Shown here piece by piece: positions 1-13,700 of a DNA stretch of 64,000 nt (its first letter is position 1; the number at the start of each line of letters is the position of its first letter). The stretch spans positions 55,440,753-55,504,752 of the forward strand of contig NC_090290.1 in the NCBI RefSeq assembly GCF_037392515.1, read 5' to 3'. This DNA is from Haliotis asinina (lineage: Eukaryota; Mollusca; Gastropoda; Lepetellida; Haliotidae). A model generated the notes under the pieces. The model saw only the letters and a program-made list of their open reading frames with translations. It searched no databases and was not told the DNA's origin. Made by a program: the position numbers and the translations under genes.

Positions 1-2794
1 TCTGAAGTAGCTGGTGTCACAACAGCGCCTTCCTGTTCAAATCACTGCATCCTTGTTTCCGACTACAGACATTGATTGCCCCTCAAATGCTGCTTCAAAT
101 AACGGGATTGCTGAAGTAAGTAGCAGCATACAGATGCCTCCGCTGACTCCGTAATATGTTTCTGTCAATCAAACTTGGTGGTACTCACACATAAACATCC
201 TCCACTTTTGTCCAAATGTATGTAAGCAGTGGGATATCAGTATGCAGTAAAGTAGCATCACATGGGAGAGTGGTTCAATGGTAGTTTGTAAGTGCTGGCA
301 GTACTCCACACGAGTAGGTACAGCTAAGTAATTTGTCTGGTTTGGCTTATTGGTGAGATTTTCTTCATCTTAACGGCTACAGAAGCTTGGTAAAAGAGTC
401 CTTCGCAAGGACATCCACTGTATTTGTTGCTTGTCATGTTTCATTTACTTACGTTAACATTGAATTATTTTCTGCCTTATTAGTTACAAGAACAAGTTAA
501 TATAAAACAGCTTGCATTCAAATTTTTACTTATTTCGTGTGTCAAAATTACACAGTCTCGACGTCATTAATGCATATGTAACGGACAAATATTCATAATA
601 TGAACATGTGTCTCAGTGGTGTTAGCTATGTGGACACTCGTACCGTGGTCAAGAGCACGTGGTGGCATCACTTTCTTCCATTGATCCATTCACATAATTT
701 TCTCTTTAATGTTCAGTTCATAACTCTCGGAACTGTTTCCGAGAATAGTGAAGGCTATGTATTCTTTTGTACTACTGTTCTATATCATGTTTAATATCGG
801 TTTTCAATTCGTATTTGTGGAATGCCATTGTTATTTTGATAATACATAATTAATTAACCATGGTGCTTCCCAGCAGATATCGCTACACAACAGCCAGACT
901 ATCACTTTATATGTTGACACCACTCCATTGGATTTATAGTTGGACAATGGGAAACTTTCGATAATCTGCACAACATTTACTATCCTTCACGGGGGCAGAC
1001 CGATTCATGTTCAGGGATGAGGGAATGCGGGTGGAAGAAAAAGTAGACAAAATCTAAAATCCCACGAATAAGGTGCCAAACGGTCGTGATAGAAGACTCA
1101 ACATTGGAACAGCTATCCTTGACGTATACCTTATTCTCACGACATTAATTTGCCATTCTTTAACGGTCTTCCGCAGCGTCCTTGACTCACCGTTTCTGTT
1201 GAAACCGTTGATGTAGTCTGGGCAGGGCTGAGTGGCGATGGAGCCGGCAGGAGAAGCATCCCAACATAACACGTCATCCCACACGGCTTCACAACTCGTC
1301 GCTGGCTGCTCGAACTCATAGCCTCATAAATAAATACTGACGTCATAAAGTCCGACACTTAAGACATTGTGATGGCACATGCATTGATGAGACTGTACAG
1401 ACATCTGTGATTGCCAAGAACACTTTCAGTTAAAACTAGCCACCGTTATCAGTAACAAATTGAGACGATGATTGAAAGTGTTGTTCTGGTCTATCATCAC
1501 TGGTTTAAACAAGTATTGATATCATTATATTTCATTCCATTCCACAACTCGTAAAACTTCAAGGGCCTGTGTATATGTGTACTTGTATTTTGAACCTAAA
1601 GTTGGCTGTTTCTTGGCCAATGTTTTGTTTTGTTTTTTCTGGTCATGTTTTCTTCGTGTCCGACCATACTGAATCGTCGTAGGTTAAAAGGTGAAAGAAA
1701 CCACGTGACCTGACAGTCACGTTATAAGACTATGACAATAGGTTCAGTGCCCCCATGTCATCGCCAGTAGTTCGAATGACTCACTGAGTGCTTCCCGACC
1801 ATGTACGACTTTACTTTCTGCTAAAATATCATTTTGTACGTACACACTGTCTCAGATACAGGACACACCAGGACACCCTTAATTTTCATGAAACACTTGA
1901 TCCATTCATATCATGTCAGCCTTATTTATGTCCTGTCACGCCAAATGCATATTGCCCGGGCCCATAATGGAGACTGGTTACTGTCTGTCTTTGATTACAT
2001 GCAGAGGGACTACAGAAAAACTAACCTTGCGTGGACCTGTTCTCGTGTTCCACCATCTTCCAGTAACACGCCACTTTCGCCTTCAGCAACAGTCGTTTCT
2101 GCTCCTTCTCCGACATGACGTGCGCGATCTGAAATAATTGCCGTGTATTTAACGTAATATACATCTCACGTGTTAGCCCCCTTTAACTCAGGTCAAACGT
2201 TATTTAAGGCAGCGGTAAACACATACGACACCGCTCTAAATGATGTTATATAGCATGTAACTTACAATTTGACAATTACAACATCAAGCACATCATCAAT
2301 TACAGTCTGTCTCTTACAAGATGTCAAAAGACGGTACTTGATTGCCGGATTTGACGCTTCGTATAAACGTGATAACAACTGATGGGCCCGTAGTGTCTAC
2401 ATACTGTGTGATACTGCCATGAGGAACCGTTGCATAATTTTTAGTGGGCTAAAAACACCAAATCACCGGCGTCAATCCGGGCATGCAACTACACGCATAG
2501 AGACATGCATGCATACAATCACAATCATTATTTTGATGAAAAGATCTTCAATAGGACGTTTTTTCCATGTTCAAGTCAACAAAAACCTGTCGTTGTCAAA
2601 TTTAGGATTCCTTCTATTGAATGGTTGGTTACGTTTTTACTAATTACAGCTCTTCCATAAACTACAGTTTGTCTAGTATTCATTTCCATCACCTTTCTAC
2701 CTCTTCGGCAGATGATGTTGTCCTTTAGCGCTGACGTTTTGAATGTAAGAAAGCTATTTAGAAAGATCACACACACCGTGTTTAAAGCAAACTG
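1..2794. other. Stretch with no gene recognised
   Basis: AT-rich DNA with only short ORFs on either strand. None of them shows a domain motif, signal peptide plus splice-site combination or codon pattern that I recognise. I see no tandem repeat or clear transposon end in this part. Confidence 0.5.
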
Positions 2795-3065
2795 TAAGCT
2801 ATAATACAACGGTCCGGATCAGAAGATCCACTGATCAACAGCATGAGCTTCGATCTACACACCTGGGATACGATGGCATGAGCCTCCCATGTCAACAACC
2901 CTGAGTACCTGGGGTTCCTTTCAAGAAGCAACCTTATCTCCCATTCTTTAACATTGCATTATGGTCACCTTAGTGACTTGCGTTCACCTTAGTGCTTTGT
3001 GTAAGAATGTCTTTTACGACAAGCATGGGTAGCTGAAGACCAATTCTAACCCGGATCTTTACTTT
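2795..3065 (-). mobile_element. Degenerate SINE-A copy (two pieces)
   Basis: Antisense fragments of the commonest SINE of this window (SINE-A, best copies at 53213 and 57614). The piece near 2820-2890 keeps the 'actgatcaacagcatgagc' segment. A second piece near 3015-3062 keeps 'acgacaagcatggg' followed by a degenerate antisense head. The copy is heavily mutated and split by unrelated bases, so its ends are approximate. Confidence 0.45.
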
Positions 3066-4689
3066 TACGTTCATAGGATGAGCTGATATAACTAGGACCA
3101 TTAGGTATCTTTTCAATAAACAGCTAGTTATATGCATATCATATATGTACAAACGAGACCATAGTTTACCAATTTTAAGTTTATACAACACTTGTCAGGT
3201 ATATAATAAAGAATAATACGAGCGCTCACTTTCCAACATAAACACAAGCTTAAAAGTAAGGATAAGAAATAGCAAGCAGGCAAATATAACAGTAAAACAA
3301 CAGGTGTTTAAACAAGATAACAGTTTCTGTATCCGCATTTAATCACTATGACTCTCCACACAAGGGGTGGGCCTTTCTTTCGAAGGAACGTGTGATAGGT
3401 GCTGTAGGTTGAAAACAAAATGTTTATTATCGCAGCCTGGTCGCCATTTCCCCCCACAAAACGTGCATCTCGACTGAGACCATTTTAACATTTTATCGTT
3501 GAAGACTGTAGTGTTTTGTTTGTCTTGCTGTGCCTTTTTTATCCTTTTTTTCAATTTTCATATTTTTGCTTACCGCCACAATATTCAAGCAGGGTTTGTA
3601 AACAGTCGAGACTGAACCAGACAACCCAGTGAATGTCGTAACGCAAATTGGATGCGCTCCTCGGGACACAAATGGTTTGCCGAGAAAAGGCTATACGAGG
3701 GAGCTTCACGACTTTGTCTAATATTGGCAAGGATTGTGCTGATAATCAGAGTTCGTGATACTTTGATGATAGGTTCAGCCCAAAGGGCAATCCCTAAAAT
3801 ATGTGTGTCAAATGTACCCTGTAAGGGGTAAGATAATTCATCATACAATCTCTGTTGTTATCGATTCGATAGCCTAGCTCAGTATCGCTAACTAATAAAT
3901 ATGCAATGACACCAAACGTATCGAGACCAACGCATCGAAACGGTGCTTTTTTTCTAAAGAAACTAACAAACTATTTGAATACACTTCAAGGAGGTTCCTA
4001 ACGTGCCACGGTGTATCTGAAACGAACGTTTCTGCTAGTATTTTCATACGATAAGAGAGGCGGTCCTCTGAATCAATGTGGTCTTATTCTTCCCAAGTAT
4101 GTGATGTCACGTCCTGAACGTCCATTGTAAGAAAGCAAAGCTAAACAACACTGAAAGTATGCTCATCATCGTTTCAAAGATGCAGAATCTAACCTACTCC
4201 TACTGTGATACCCTACAACACTGTCCTTAACAGACTGTCAGAAATGTATGCATATTGTGTTCTCACTTTAATCTGGAGTTAGAAACACGTCCAAATATGG
4301 CCGGTGCCCAGCACAGCGTAAGGGTATGTATCTTATAATGTTTTAATTCATCATCAGTGATGTTGAAATGGAGAAAATTACTTGCTCTAGTCATTGAACG
4401 TCAGATGGCCATAGATTTGGTCAGATGACTGACCAAGGGACAGTGTCATTAATCAAGTCATTTAAGAAGAAAACTAAAATTCATTTTATGTATGACTCTA
4501 CTTCTAGTCTCAAGACAAAAGTCAACTTGGTTTATTCCGCTCCTTTTACAGGGCAGTACCGGGTTCACTGAAAATGTGTGTGTATTCAGTACTGGCATGG
4601 TGAGGTGGATGTTCTCCTGTTGGAAGCACTCATTAAATTCTGTTTGTGTTGTCATCCTCAAAAAAGCACCTCTGAAGATCCTCGTTAGA
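3066..4689. other. Stretch with no gene recognised
   Basis: Only short overlapping ORFs on both strands, with no recognisable protein motif. No repeat structure was noticed. Confidence 0.4.
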
Positions 4690-4916
4690 ATGGATGTTCG
4701 GCAACCCATGTTTGTAGTTTAAGGCGACTAGCGGAAGCAGGTGGTAAGAGTCGCTGACTTGGTCAACACATGTCATCGCCTAGATCAGTTGCGAAGATCG
4801 ATGATCATTTTTCTTGTTGCCCGGATTGTCTGGTCCAGATTCGATCATTTACAGACCGCCGTAATATAAGTGGAATATTGCTGAGTGTAGCGTAAAACTA
4901 AACTCACTCACTCCCT
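4690..4916 (+). mobile_element. SINE-A copy, 5'-truncated
   Basis: Sense-strand SINE-A. It runs from 'ggcaacccatg' through the tRNA-like section ('gtcgctgacttggt', 'acacatgtcatcg') to the tail 'attgctgagtgtagcgtaaa' and ends in ACTCACTCACTC. Most of the head (cccgtgaaggtcccgggg) is missing. Scattered substitutions suggest an old copy. Confidence 0.75.
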
Positions 4917-5159
4917 CATCCGGAAACACGCAACGACGTCCAGCTGGCACTACATGTAACGCCAGGCTGTTGTCACAGTAGCAGTGCCCAGTGACACGTC
5001 CGTGAATAACATGTACAGGTGTCATCACAGTGATTCCATCCCGCATCGTTAAATGACCTCACTTCCCAAAGCAATCCTGTATGCACAGGGAGGTCCAACA
5101 TAAAACTTGATTCATACTGAAATATGATGTTTTCACAACGGCGACTGGCCTACAGCAGT

Positions 5160-5642
5160 AATGTGACAGACGGCGTGGGCGCCAGGCTAGTGATCCAGCG
5201 GGGTTGAGGTTTCGGGGTCGAGCCCACCTGTGACCGGGTGAAAAAACCTTGGAGTCAACTTTGTGTGCAGACTCTTTCAGTATTGTCACAACCCCTAGTG
5301 TGCAATACACAACCCTGTGCACTTAAAAGAACCCACGAATCCGATGGTATATGACCAGATGGTGTCCACATGAATACGTGCAAACGCCTAGTTGCGGGCA
5401 CAGCAACGTGCGACTATGTGTCCCAGTCCACCCAGCTGTGAATGGGTACCTCGCTAGGATGAGAGAGAGCCTCAATAAACTCGCTGCGCCAAGTGCCAGC
5501 AAGAGTTGTATACTGCACAGGGAGTTGAGATTGAAATACGATGTGCTGTTGAGATTGATATCCAGTGATCGAGGGAAAATACCAGCGCCTTGAGCATGCA
5601 CTGGATATGTGCGGTATATAAATATCCGATATTTATCTACCG
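5160..5642 (+). mobile_element. tRNA-like SINE of a different family (SINE-D)
   Basis: The segment starts with an A-box-like stretch (ggcgccaggctagtgatcc) and a B-box-like 'ggggtcgagccc', as expected of a tRNA-derived SINE with an internal Pol III promoter. A long body follows ('acttaaaagaacccacg', 'ctgtgaatgggtacct'), then a tail ending 'tatataaatatccgat'. I recall similar bodies as dispersed repeats in molluscs, but this was not checked. It is not related to the SINE-A or SINE-B tails elsewhere in the window. ORFs across it are incidental. Confidence 0.6.
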
Positions 5643-7639
5643 ATATCTATTACAAGAGGATGTCAAGGATGCAAGTTCCTGATGTGAAAACCGACTGCGA
5701 ATCGTCTGTCTATTCACCCCTTATTTTGGGGACGCTCATTTGGAATGTTTTAGAAACTTTGGCCACAGTTTCGTAACACGTTCAAGGTCAACGCTTTCAT
5801 CGACGTTATTTGTTTGTTGGTATCATACTTGTTACCTGTCTTGTTCCGACTTCCAATAAGCAAATTGCATGCAGCCGTTCCTAACGTTAGGGATGATGCA
5901 GTTCAAAACAATAATTTAAAACAATATCAGAACAACTTTCAGCCTGGTCTTTATCACCGAATTATACAGCAACACTATAAATCTGGAGGTTTACCCCGAC
6001 CATGTCCACGTGCACATTTTCAAAAACGCTTGCGAGTTTGTCGTGTTTGTACAGAATTCATAACTCGTTGTGGAAGACTTTTCTGAATCCATACACAGTC
6101 ATACTATTTGCTTCTCAAATAATATCATTCTAAAATATAATATCCTCCAATAGTGTTAACAGTACATATAAAGTCATCAGTGTCAATTATCCGAGAAGCA
6201 GATTCCAACATCTAACAGCCAAACGTTTAAAGGAGAAATCAATTAAACTCACTTTAAAGTTTCTATCAAACAAGGCTGATATAATGCGGTATACGATTCT
6301 CACTATACTTTAATCATATAGATCACACAGATGATAACAGGTGCTCGTTCCAGCTTTTACTTACTTGTTGATCCTTACGCCTTATCCTGAGAGTAGGCTC
6401 CTGTACATGAATAGACCACCACGCTGTTTAACGTCCAACCTCACTCGCATCACACACTAGATGTCAATAGCAGCATTGGCCATACACAGATACTGCTGTA
6501 GTTAATAACGGCAGGCACCTTAGACCGAAATATCGACAACTTCTGGGTTTCGCTGTCCCTCCCACACAAAAGTCTCCGGACTCTTGAAAGGATTTCATAT
6601 TCTCCATTAGCTTCGGCGTATTCATGGTGAGTGCTTGCTGATCATCGGGCAGTTCCCGAGCCGGATTTCACAACTTCACAGCAACAGCTTTGGAATAATC
6701 AGATTCCATTCCTGACTTCAGAAGGCTTAGAAACATGCCATGAAGGATTAATGGGAGCGTGGTTCCTGTTTGACAAGAAGTTAAGAATCGCTACTGCAGT
6801 TTGTTTACAACAGAAAATCCGTAGTCGCAATGGTTCCGCACACGTGTCAATGACAATTTACAACGACATTCTTCACTGTTACCATAAATAAGAGAGCGGG
6901 CCGTCACGATTGCGGAAATATGCATGCTAGCTCTTCTTCATACACTGTATGGCACAGAAGGCAGTCTGTAGGAGCGTACATATTTCTACCATTTTTGTCT
7001 TCACTGTGGCGTCCTCTGTTTTTCTGCTGTCAGCTAACTCCTTGGAACATTAGTCTGCCGTTATCCGGCTCTTCAGGAGTTTAGACTGACTTCTCCACTT
7101 TAATATGTGAATACAAAAACTATTCATTAATGACACGTTCTTTATGTGCGAGGTGACGAAGTCATTAACTTAGATAGGCGTACATTCGTTCACTTGCTAA
7201 ATGAAGGCTCAGAGCTTTATACATCCTAGTGTGTCGTGGACGTTTCAGTCTTTTGATGGTGAATGTCGACTGGCGGTTTCTGATTTTACCAACAGGTGTT
7301 AGGTCCTCCTACAGAGTGAGCAAGGCTGGTAGTCAAGAACATGTAGTATCGACAATAGGGTCGGTCCTTAGCATAGGGGGGAATTTCACAACGTTTAAAA
7401 CATAATCTCACTTGTATCACGTCATATCTGTTACTAGGAATGCTAACAGTATTGTCGTCCCTTCTGAAGATTAAGAATTTCGCGTGATTCCTTTTTTGCA
7501 TCAGTTGTAAGAATGTGGAATAATATTCCTGATACTGAAAGAAATCGACCTTCATTACAAAGTTTTGAGTCGTACTTAAAGTGCAAGCAGCCTGTAGAGC
7601 CATCATATTTACTCGCTTAGAAAACGTAATATTATAGTA
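5643..7639. other. Stretch with no gene recognised
   Basis: Short ORFs only. The longest, near 6631-6891 (+) and 7286-7606 (-), show no motif I know and no convincing splice context. No tandem repeat was seen. Confidence 0.4.
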
Positions 7640-7925
7640 TTACACACAAAGCTGGGATATATGACTAGTCACCTGCGTATGTTCTGCATCGTTTTAAAAT
7701 GAAAGATTCCGCATCTTGTTACTGTGGCAATGCTTGTGAAGATGTACATCACTTCCTACTGGATTGTAAATTGTACAACATTCAAAGAGAGATATAAATG
7801 TTAAATTAAAACGTATTGTAAAACATGACTCTCCAATCTCACTGTTATTGACGGTATGTGGAGGTCCTGATATGAATGAATACGTTTCTAAATGTGTGCA
7901 AACTTTTACTCAACAGTCATAGGTT
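7640..7925 (+). pseudogene. LINE ORF2 3' end with C-terminal zinc knuckle
   Basis: One plus frame reads KDSASCYCGNACEDVHHFLL followed by DCKLYNIQRE. This is the C-x-C-x(n)-H-x4-C arrangement found after the reverse transcriptase of many non-LTR retrotransposons (knuckle at about 7717-7767). The frame stops right after QREI. A shifted frame continues to DMNEYVSKCVQTFTQQS and a stop, like the usual ORF2 terminus. No RT domain is recognisable upstream, so this is a 5'-truncated, frameshifted LINE remnant. The clade cannot be assigned. Confidence 0.6.
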
Positions 7926-8263
7926 TTATGTGATTACATAAATTGCGTCCCTTCCTCTCTTTTACTTTCCTATAATCTCTTCTCTCTATTCTCTCCTACG
8001 ATATATACAACCAAAAACGTTAACTGTATGCATGTTAATATTAGGGAACGGGTATTTTAAGTTGTTAAATCCAGCGGCGTGTTAAATCCAATTCACATTT
8101 GTAAATAAAATATGTTCATATCAATCATGTCTATTTAAAGTGGAATAAAATCCCACTCCGATGTGTGTCTTCGTCTTCACGTTAACAGATCTAAACCGAA
8201 ACCTCGCCCTGTAAAACCAATAAGAATGTGTTAAGATGTATGCTTACTTCTTAAGTACTTCTG
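7926..8263. other. Stretch with no gene recognised
   Basis: AT-rich DNA downstream of the LINE remnant, possibly including its 3' UTR. No other feature was seen. Confidence 0.35.
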
Positions 8264-8622
8264 ACCCGTGAAGGTCCCGGGGTTGAATAGGCCTTCGGCA
8301 ACCGATGCTTGCCACACCCGTGAAGGTCCCGGGGTAGAACAGGCCTTCAGCAACCCATGCTTGCCACACCCGTGAAGGTCCCGGGGTAGAATAGGCCTTC
8401 AGCAAACCATGCTTGCCATAAAAGGTGACCATGCTTGTCGTAAGAGGCGACTAACGGGATCGGGTGGTCAGACTCGCTGACTTGGTTGACACATGTCATC
8501 GGTTCCCAATTGCGCAGATCGATACTCATGTTGTTGATTACTGGATTGTCTGGTCATTATTTGCAGACCGTTGCCATATAGCTGGAATGTTGCTGAGTAA
8601 AACTAAACTCACTCGCTCACTC
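8264..8622 (+). mobile_element. SINE-A copy with triplicated head
   Basis: A sense SINE-A whose first 52 bases (starting cccgtgaaggtcccgggg, ending gcttgccaca) occur three times in tandem, at 8265, 8317 and 8369. The normal body follows: duplicated gcttg(c/t)c(a/g)taa segment, tRNA-like part 'gggtggtcagactcgctgac', 'atcggttcccaattgcgcag', shared tail and ACTCACTC end. The three heads differ by a few substitutions, so the expansion is not recent. A small deletion removes part of the 'ctggtccagactcgat' segment. Confidence 0.88.
8265..8420 (+). repeat. 3 x 52-bp tandem repeat (SINE head)
   Basis: Three consecutive 52-base units spaced exactly 52 bases apart (8265, 8317, 8369) make up the 5' end of the SINE-A copy here. 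The first two end in 'gccaca'; the third runs on into the normal SINE body. Confidence 0.9.
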
Positions 8623-8916
8623 TTACTTACTTCTAGAATGCCAGTCAAACTACTAGTCTTTTCCTACGTTGTTGAGATGAACAAGCAGGGTTTCAGCAAA
8701 TCTCGGCGTGTTAACATTTAAATGTGGGCGTGGTAAGACCAGCCATAATACGACGGAGGACTACCTATGCATCCTGTTTTATAGTTCAAGGTTAGACTAT
8801 TTAATAGACTGCTGATGTTTGCATACATTTCGTTGCTAAAGCATATGCTAAACCGCAATGGACAGCTCAAGGGTGACAACGTCTGGCACTGGAGTAGAAC
8901 ATACAAACTATTCATG

Positions 8917-9165
8917 TCGCTTGCTGTTTAACGCCGCACCCAGAAATAAATATTAAGGCTATAGATGACGGCGGTCTGCAAAACTCGAGTCTGGACTTGA
9001 ACATTCAGTGACCAACATTATCAGTATCGATCTATGCAATTGGGATGTCATAGCATGTGTCAACAAAGACAGTCAGTCTGACCACCCGACCCCGTTAGCG
9101 GTTTTTTGCTACTAGCATGGGTTACTGAAGATCACTTCTTACCTGGATCTTCACTGGTCTCTAAG
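8917..9165 (-). mobile_element. SINE-A copy, antisense, degenerate
   Basis: Reads on the plus strand as tail 'gtttaacgccgcacccag', then 'ggcggtctgcaaaactcgag', 'gcatgtgtcaac', 'gaccacccgaccccgttag' and 'agcatgggttactgaag', which is the reverse complement of SINE-A. Many substitutions and small indels are present. Confidence 0.72.
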
Positions 9166-9722
9166 CTACTGGAATCTATTGGTCAGTTATTCACCACCCT
9201 GAGAATCACAGATTCAGGGTCTGTGTTTGCAGTGTCCCTAGTAGTGTCGTCAATGTTGAAGTGTAGGTTTTCCAGAGGATATCTCAATTGTGGCGTACAC
9301 GTAAAACAAATTCCAGTTTATCGATATGACTTTCTTGAAATCTAAAGAATTAAGTGTGTTATAAAATTCCAGTTCTCAGCTTGATCAGTAGAAATGCAGG
9401 CATGTAATGAGATCTGGCATCGTGAAAATCAATTACATCACTGATTCCAAAAGAAGATGCATGATGTTTGCAGTGTATATAGCATACCGCCTCATAAATC
9501 CGTGTATACATAACAGGACATAACCTGGCTGTGTTTGATAAGGTGATCAATCCTGAAAAGGTTTATACAGACATTATAATTTATCATATTTGTATAGATA
9601 TTCCATAAAGAAGTTCTGCATCTATAAAGTGTTGCCTTTTATCCGACTCCAATTTCTTAAACTTCTCTTTCGTATTCAAATATACAAACCAAAGAGACGG
9701 TTGGTAAACACGCGTCTATATA
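9166..9722. other. Stretch with no gene recognised
   Basis: Short ORFs on both strands without known motifs. No repeat was noticed. Confidence 0.35.
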
Positions 9723-9988
9723 TACTCTTCAAAAAAAGTGGGAGAACTTAAAAATATCTAGGAGATTTATAGGAGTCAATCAATGTTGATATGATATTAT
9801 TGAATGTTTTGAGAGTCAATCACCTTTGCACCATAGTTATTTGGAATGTAGTCGCTTTTGAAAGATGATTGGTGCATGGCATGTAATTTGCATACATAAG
9901 ATTTTCATAATGATTGTAAAACAAAGGACTAGAAACAAACACTAACAAATTCGAAATGGTGGTGCGTTCATAAGATATCTGAAGAGTA
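9723..9988. mobile_element. Tc1/mariner-type MITE
   Basis: Begins TACTCTTCA and ends TGAAGAGTA (9-bp inverted ends), flanked by TA on both sides (9721-9722 and 9989-9990), the target duplication of Tc1/mariner elements. The left end continues into an A-rich 'aaaaaaagtgggagaac' that closely matches the element end at 10498. There is no coding capacity in its 266 bases, so it would need a transposase in trans. Confidence 0.55.
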
Positions 9989-10497
9989 TATTATAATGGT
10001 ACCATGCACAACCGTGATGCTGTGACACTCGTCCTCTAATGTTCAATACGTGTTGTTGTATGTATATTCGAAAAGTCACTCAGACCTGTGATCCAAGAGT
10101 GCAAGTGAACATCACTGAACAGCTATTTTGCGCGTTTGCACAACATTCATGAAACGTTTTAAATGAATTACCTGATTCCTTAGACCAATAAGATATTCTG
10201 AGATGCCATTTGGAATATGGTTTAGTTTCTTTTGAACACTCCACCATACCAACCACCCGATAGTAACACATGGACAAACAGATATAATACACACTCTGTC
10301 CATTTCACGCTTGAGTCCTTCTAACTATTTAATTGATTTGATTTCATTGGAAATCCTGCCACTGTAACGGATCTGGATTCGCTTCCTTCACTTTTCCTGA
10401 TTTCCACGACGAGAAGAAAAACAGGTTCTTTCCTATAAGTGCTATAAGTGGTGTCATTAAATGTAGAAACATGCTAGCATGTGAAATCATGTTTATA
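9989..10497. other. Stretch with no gene recognised
   Basis: AT-rich spacer between two related Tc1-type ends. No gene or repeat was recognised. Confidence 0.35.
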
Positions 10498-10700
10498 TAC
10501 TCTTCAAAAAAGTAGGGGAACCAGAACTTTAAAGTCTGGTAGAAAGAAAACTCATTGAGGAACGTTACAATGACATTCATTTTACGTATGCAGCATGATT
10601 TCAGGTTATTACCACGTGCAAACACAATGCATGGGACACACGTGCACAACGCGAGTCCCTCCTACACCTGCATGGGGTGTCATTATGAATGTTGACGTTT
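10498..10700. mobile_element. Tc1-type element end, remnant
   Basis: 'tactcttcaaaaaagtaggg' is the same terminal sequence as the MITE at 9723, here followed by different internal sequence. I could not find the opposite end, so the right boundary is arbitrary. Confidence 0.4.
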
Positions 10701-13700
10701 CTCAGGCAGGTCGATAAGTCAGTCACTGTAGACCGTTTCCGGTATAACTTCCTTGCATCTATACATGGTCAGGATTTTCAGGGGGAAATCACACACTACT
10801 AACTGAAAATTGTAAACCTGAAATATTCATGTCATACTCCAGTCACCTAACAAGGGGGATAACTGAACGAACAGCTTTGCTTTGAATGAAACCAATGTGG
10901 TGATGCATTCTCACAACAACCATTATTATCGCATCAACATTGACTCAATCCCATTTATCTCATGTACAATCGTACATTGAAAGTGTTGGTACCCTATCAA
11001 CTACATCCATACATCTGATACTATCAACTATATCCATACATCGGATACTATAAACTACATCCATACATCTGATACTATCAACTATATCCATACATCTGAT
11101 ACTATCAACTACATCCATACATCTGATACTATCAACTACATCCATGCATCTGATACTATCAACTATATCCATACATCTGATACTACCAACTATATCCATA
11201 CATCAGATACTATCAACTACATCCATACATCTGATACTATCAACTATATCCATACATCAGATACTATCAACTATATCCATACATCTGATAGTACCAACTA
11301 TATCCATACATCTGATACTATCAACTATATCCATACATCTGATACTACCAACTATATCCATACATCTGATACTACCAACTACATCCATACATCTGATACT
11401 ATCAACTATATCCATACATCTGATACTATCAACTATATCCATACATCTGATACTATCAACTATATCCATACATCGGATACTGCCAACTACATCCATACAT
11501 CTGATACTATCAACTACATCCATACATCTGATACTATCAACTATATCCATACATCAGATACTATCAACTACATCCATACATCTGATACTATCAACTATAT
11601 CCATACATCAGACACTACCAACTACATCCATACATCTGATACTATCAACTTTATCCATACATCTGATACTATCAACTATATCCATACATCTGATACTACC
11701 AACTATATCCATACATCTGATACTATCAACTACATCCATACATCTGATACTATCAACTATATCCATACATCAGATACTATCAACTACATCCATACATTTG
11801 ATACTATCAACTATATACATACATCTGATACTATCAACTTTATCCATACATCTGATACTATCAACTATATCCATACATCAGACACTACCAACTACATCCA
11901 TACATCTGATACTATCAACTACATCCATACATCTGATACTATCAACTATATCCATACATCAGATACTATCAACTACATCCATACATCTGATACTATCAAC
12001 TATATCCATACATCTGATACTATCAACTTTATCCATACATCTGATACTATCAACTATATCCATACATCTGATACTATCAACTTTATCCATACATCTGATA
12101 CTATCAACTATATCCATACATCTGATACTACCAACTACATCCATACATCAGATACTATCAACTACATCCATACATCTGATACTATCAACTATATCCATAC
12201 ATCTGATACTATCAACTATATCCATACATCTGATACTATCAACTATATCCATACATCTGATACTACCAACTATATCCATACATCTGATACTATCAACTAC
12301 ATCCATACATCTGATACTATCAACTATATCCATACATCAGATACTATCAACTACATCCATACATCTGATACTATCAACTATATCCATACATCTGACACTA
12401 TCAACTTTATCCATACATCTGATACTATCAACTATATCCATACATCAGACACTACCAACTATATCCATACATCTGATACTATCAACTACATCCATACATC
12501 TGATACTATCAACTATATCCATACATCAGATACTATCAACTACATCCATACATCTGATACTATCAACTACATCCATACATCTGATACTATCAACTTTATC
12601 CATACATCTGATACTATCAACTATATCCATACATCAGACACTACCAACTACATCCATACATCTGATACTATCAACTTTATCCATACATCTGATACTATCA
12701 ACTATATCCATACATCTGATACTACCAACTATATCCATACATCTGATACTATCAACTATATCCATACATCAGATACTATCAACTACATCCATACATCTGA
12801 TACTATCAACTATATCCATACATCAGACACTACCAACTACATCCATACATCTGATACTATCAACTTTATCCATACATCTGATACTACCAACTATATCCAT
12901 ACATCTGATACTATCAGCTATATCCATACATCTGATACTATCAACTATATCCATACATCTGATACTACCAACTATATCCATACATCTGATACTACCAACT
13001 ATATCCATACATCTGATACTACCAACCATATCCATACATCTGATACTACCAACTATATCCATACATCTGATACTATCAACTATATCCATACATCTGATAC
13101 TACCAACTATATCCATACATCTGATACTACCAACTACATCCATACATCTGATACTACCAACTATATCCATACATCTGATACTATCAACTATATCCATACA
13201 TCTGATACTATCAACTACATCCATACATCTGATACTATCAACTATATCCACACATCTGATACTATCAACTATATCCATGCATCTGATACTATCAACTATA
13301 TCCATACATCTGATACTATCAACTATATCCATACATCTGATACTACCAACTACATCCATACATCTGATACTACCAACTACATCCATGCATCTGATACTAT
13401 CAACTACATCCACACATCTGATACTATCAACTATATCCATACATCTGATACTATCAACTATATCCATGCATCTGATACTATCAACTACATCCATGCATCT
13501 GATACTATCAACTACATCCATACATCAGATACTACCAACTATATCCATACATCAGATACTATCAACTATATCCATGCATCTGATACTATCAACTACATCC
13601 ATACATCTGATACTATCAACTATATCCATACATCTAATAGTACCAACTATATCCATACATCTGATACTATCAACTATATCCATACATCTGATACTACCAA

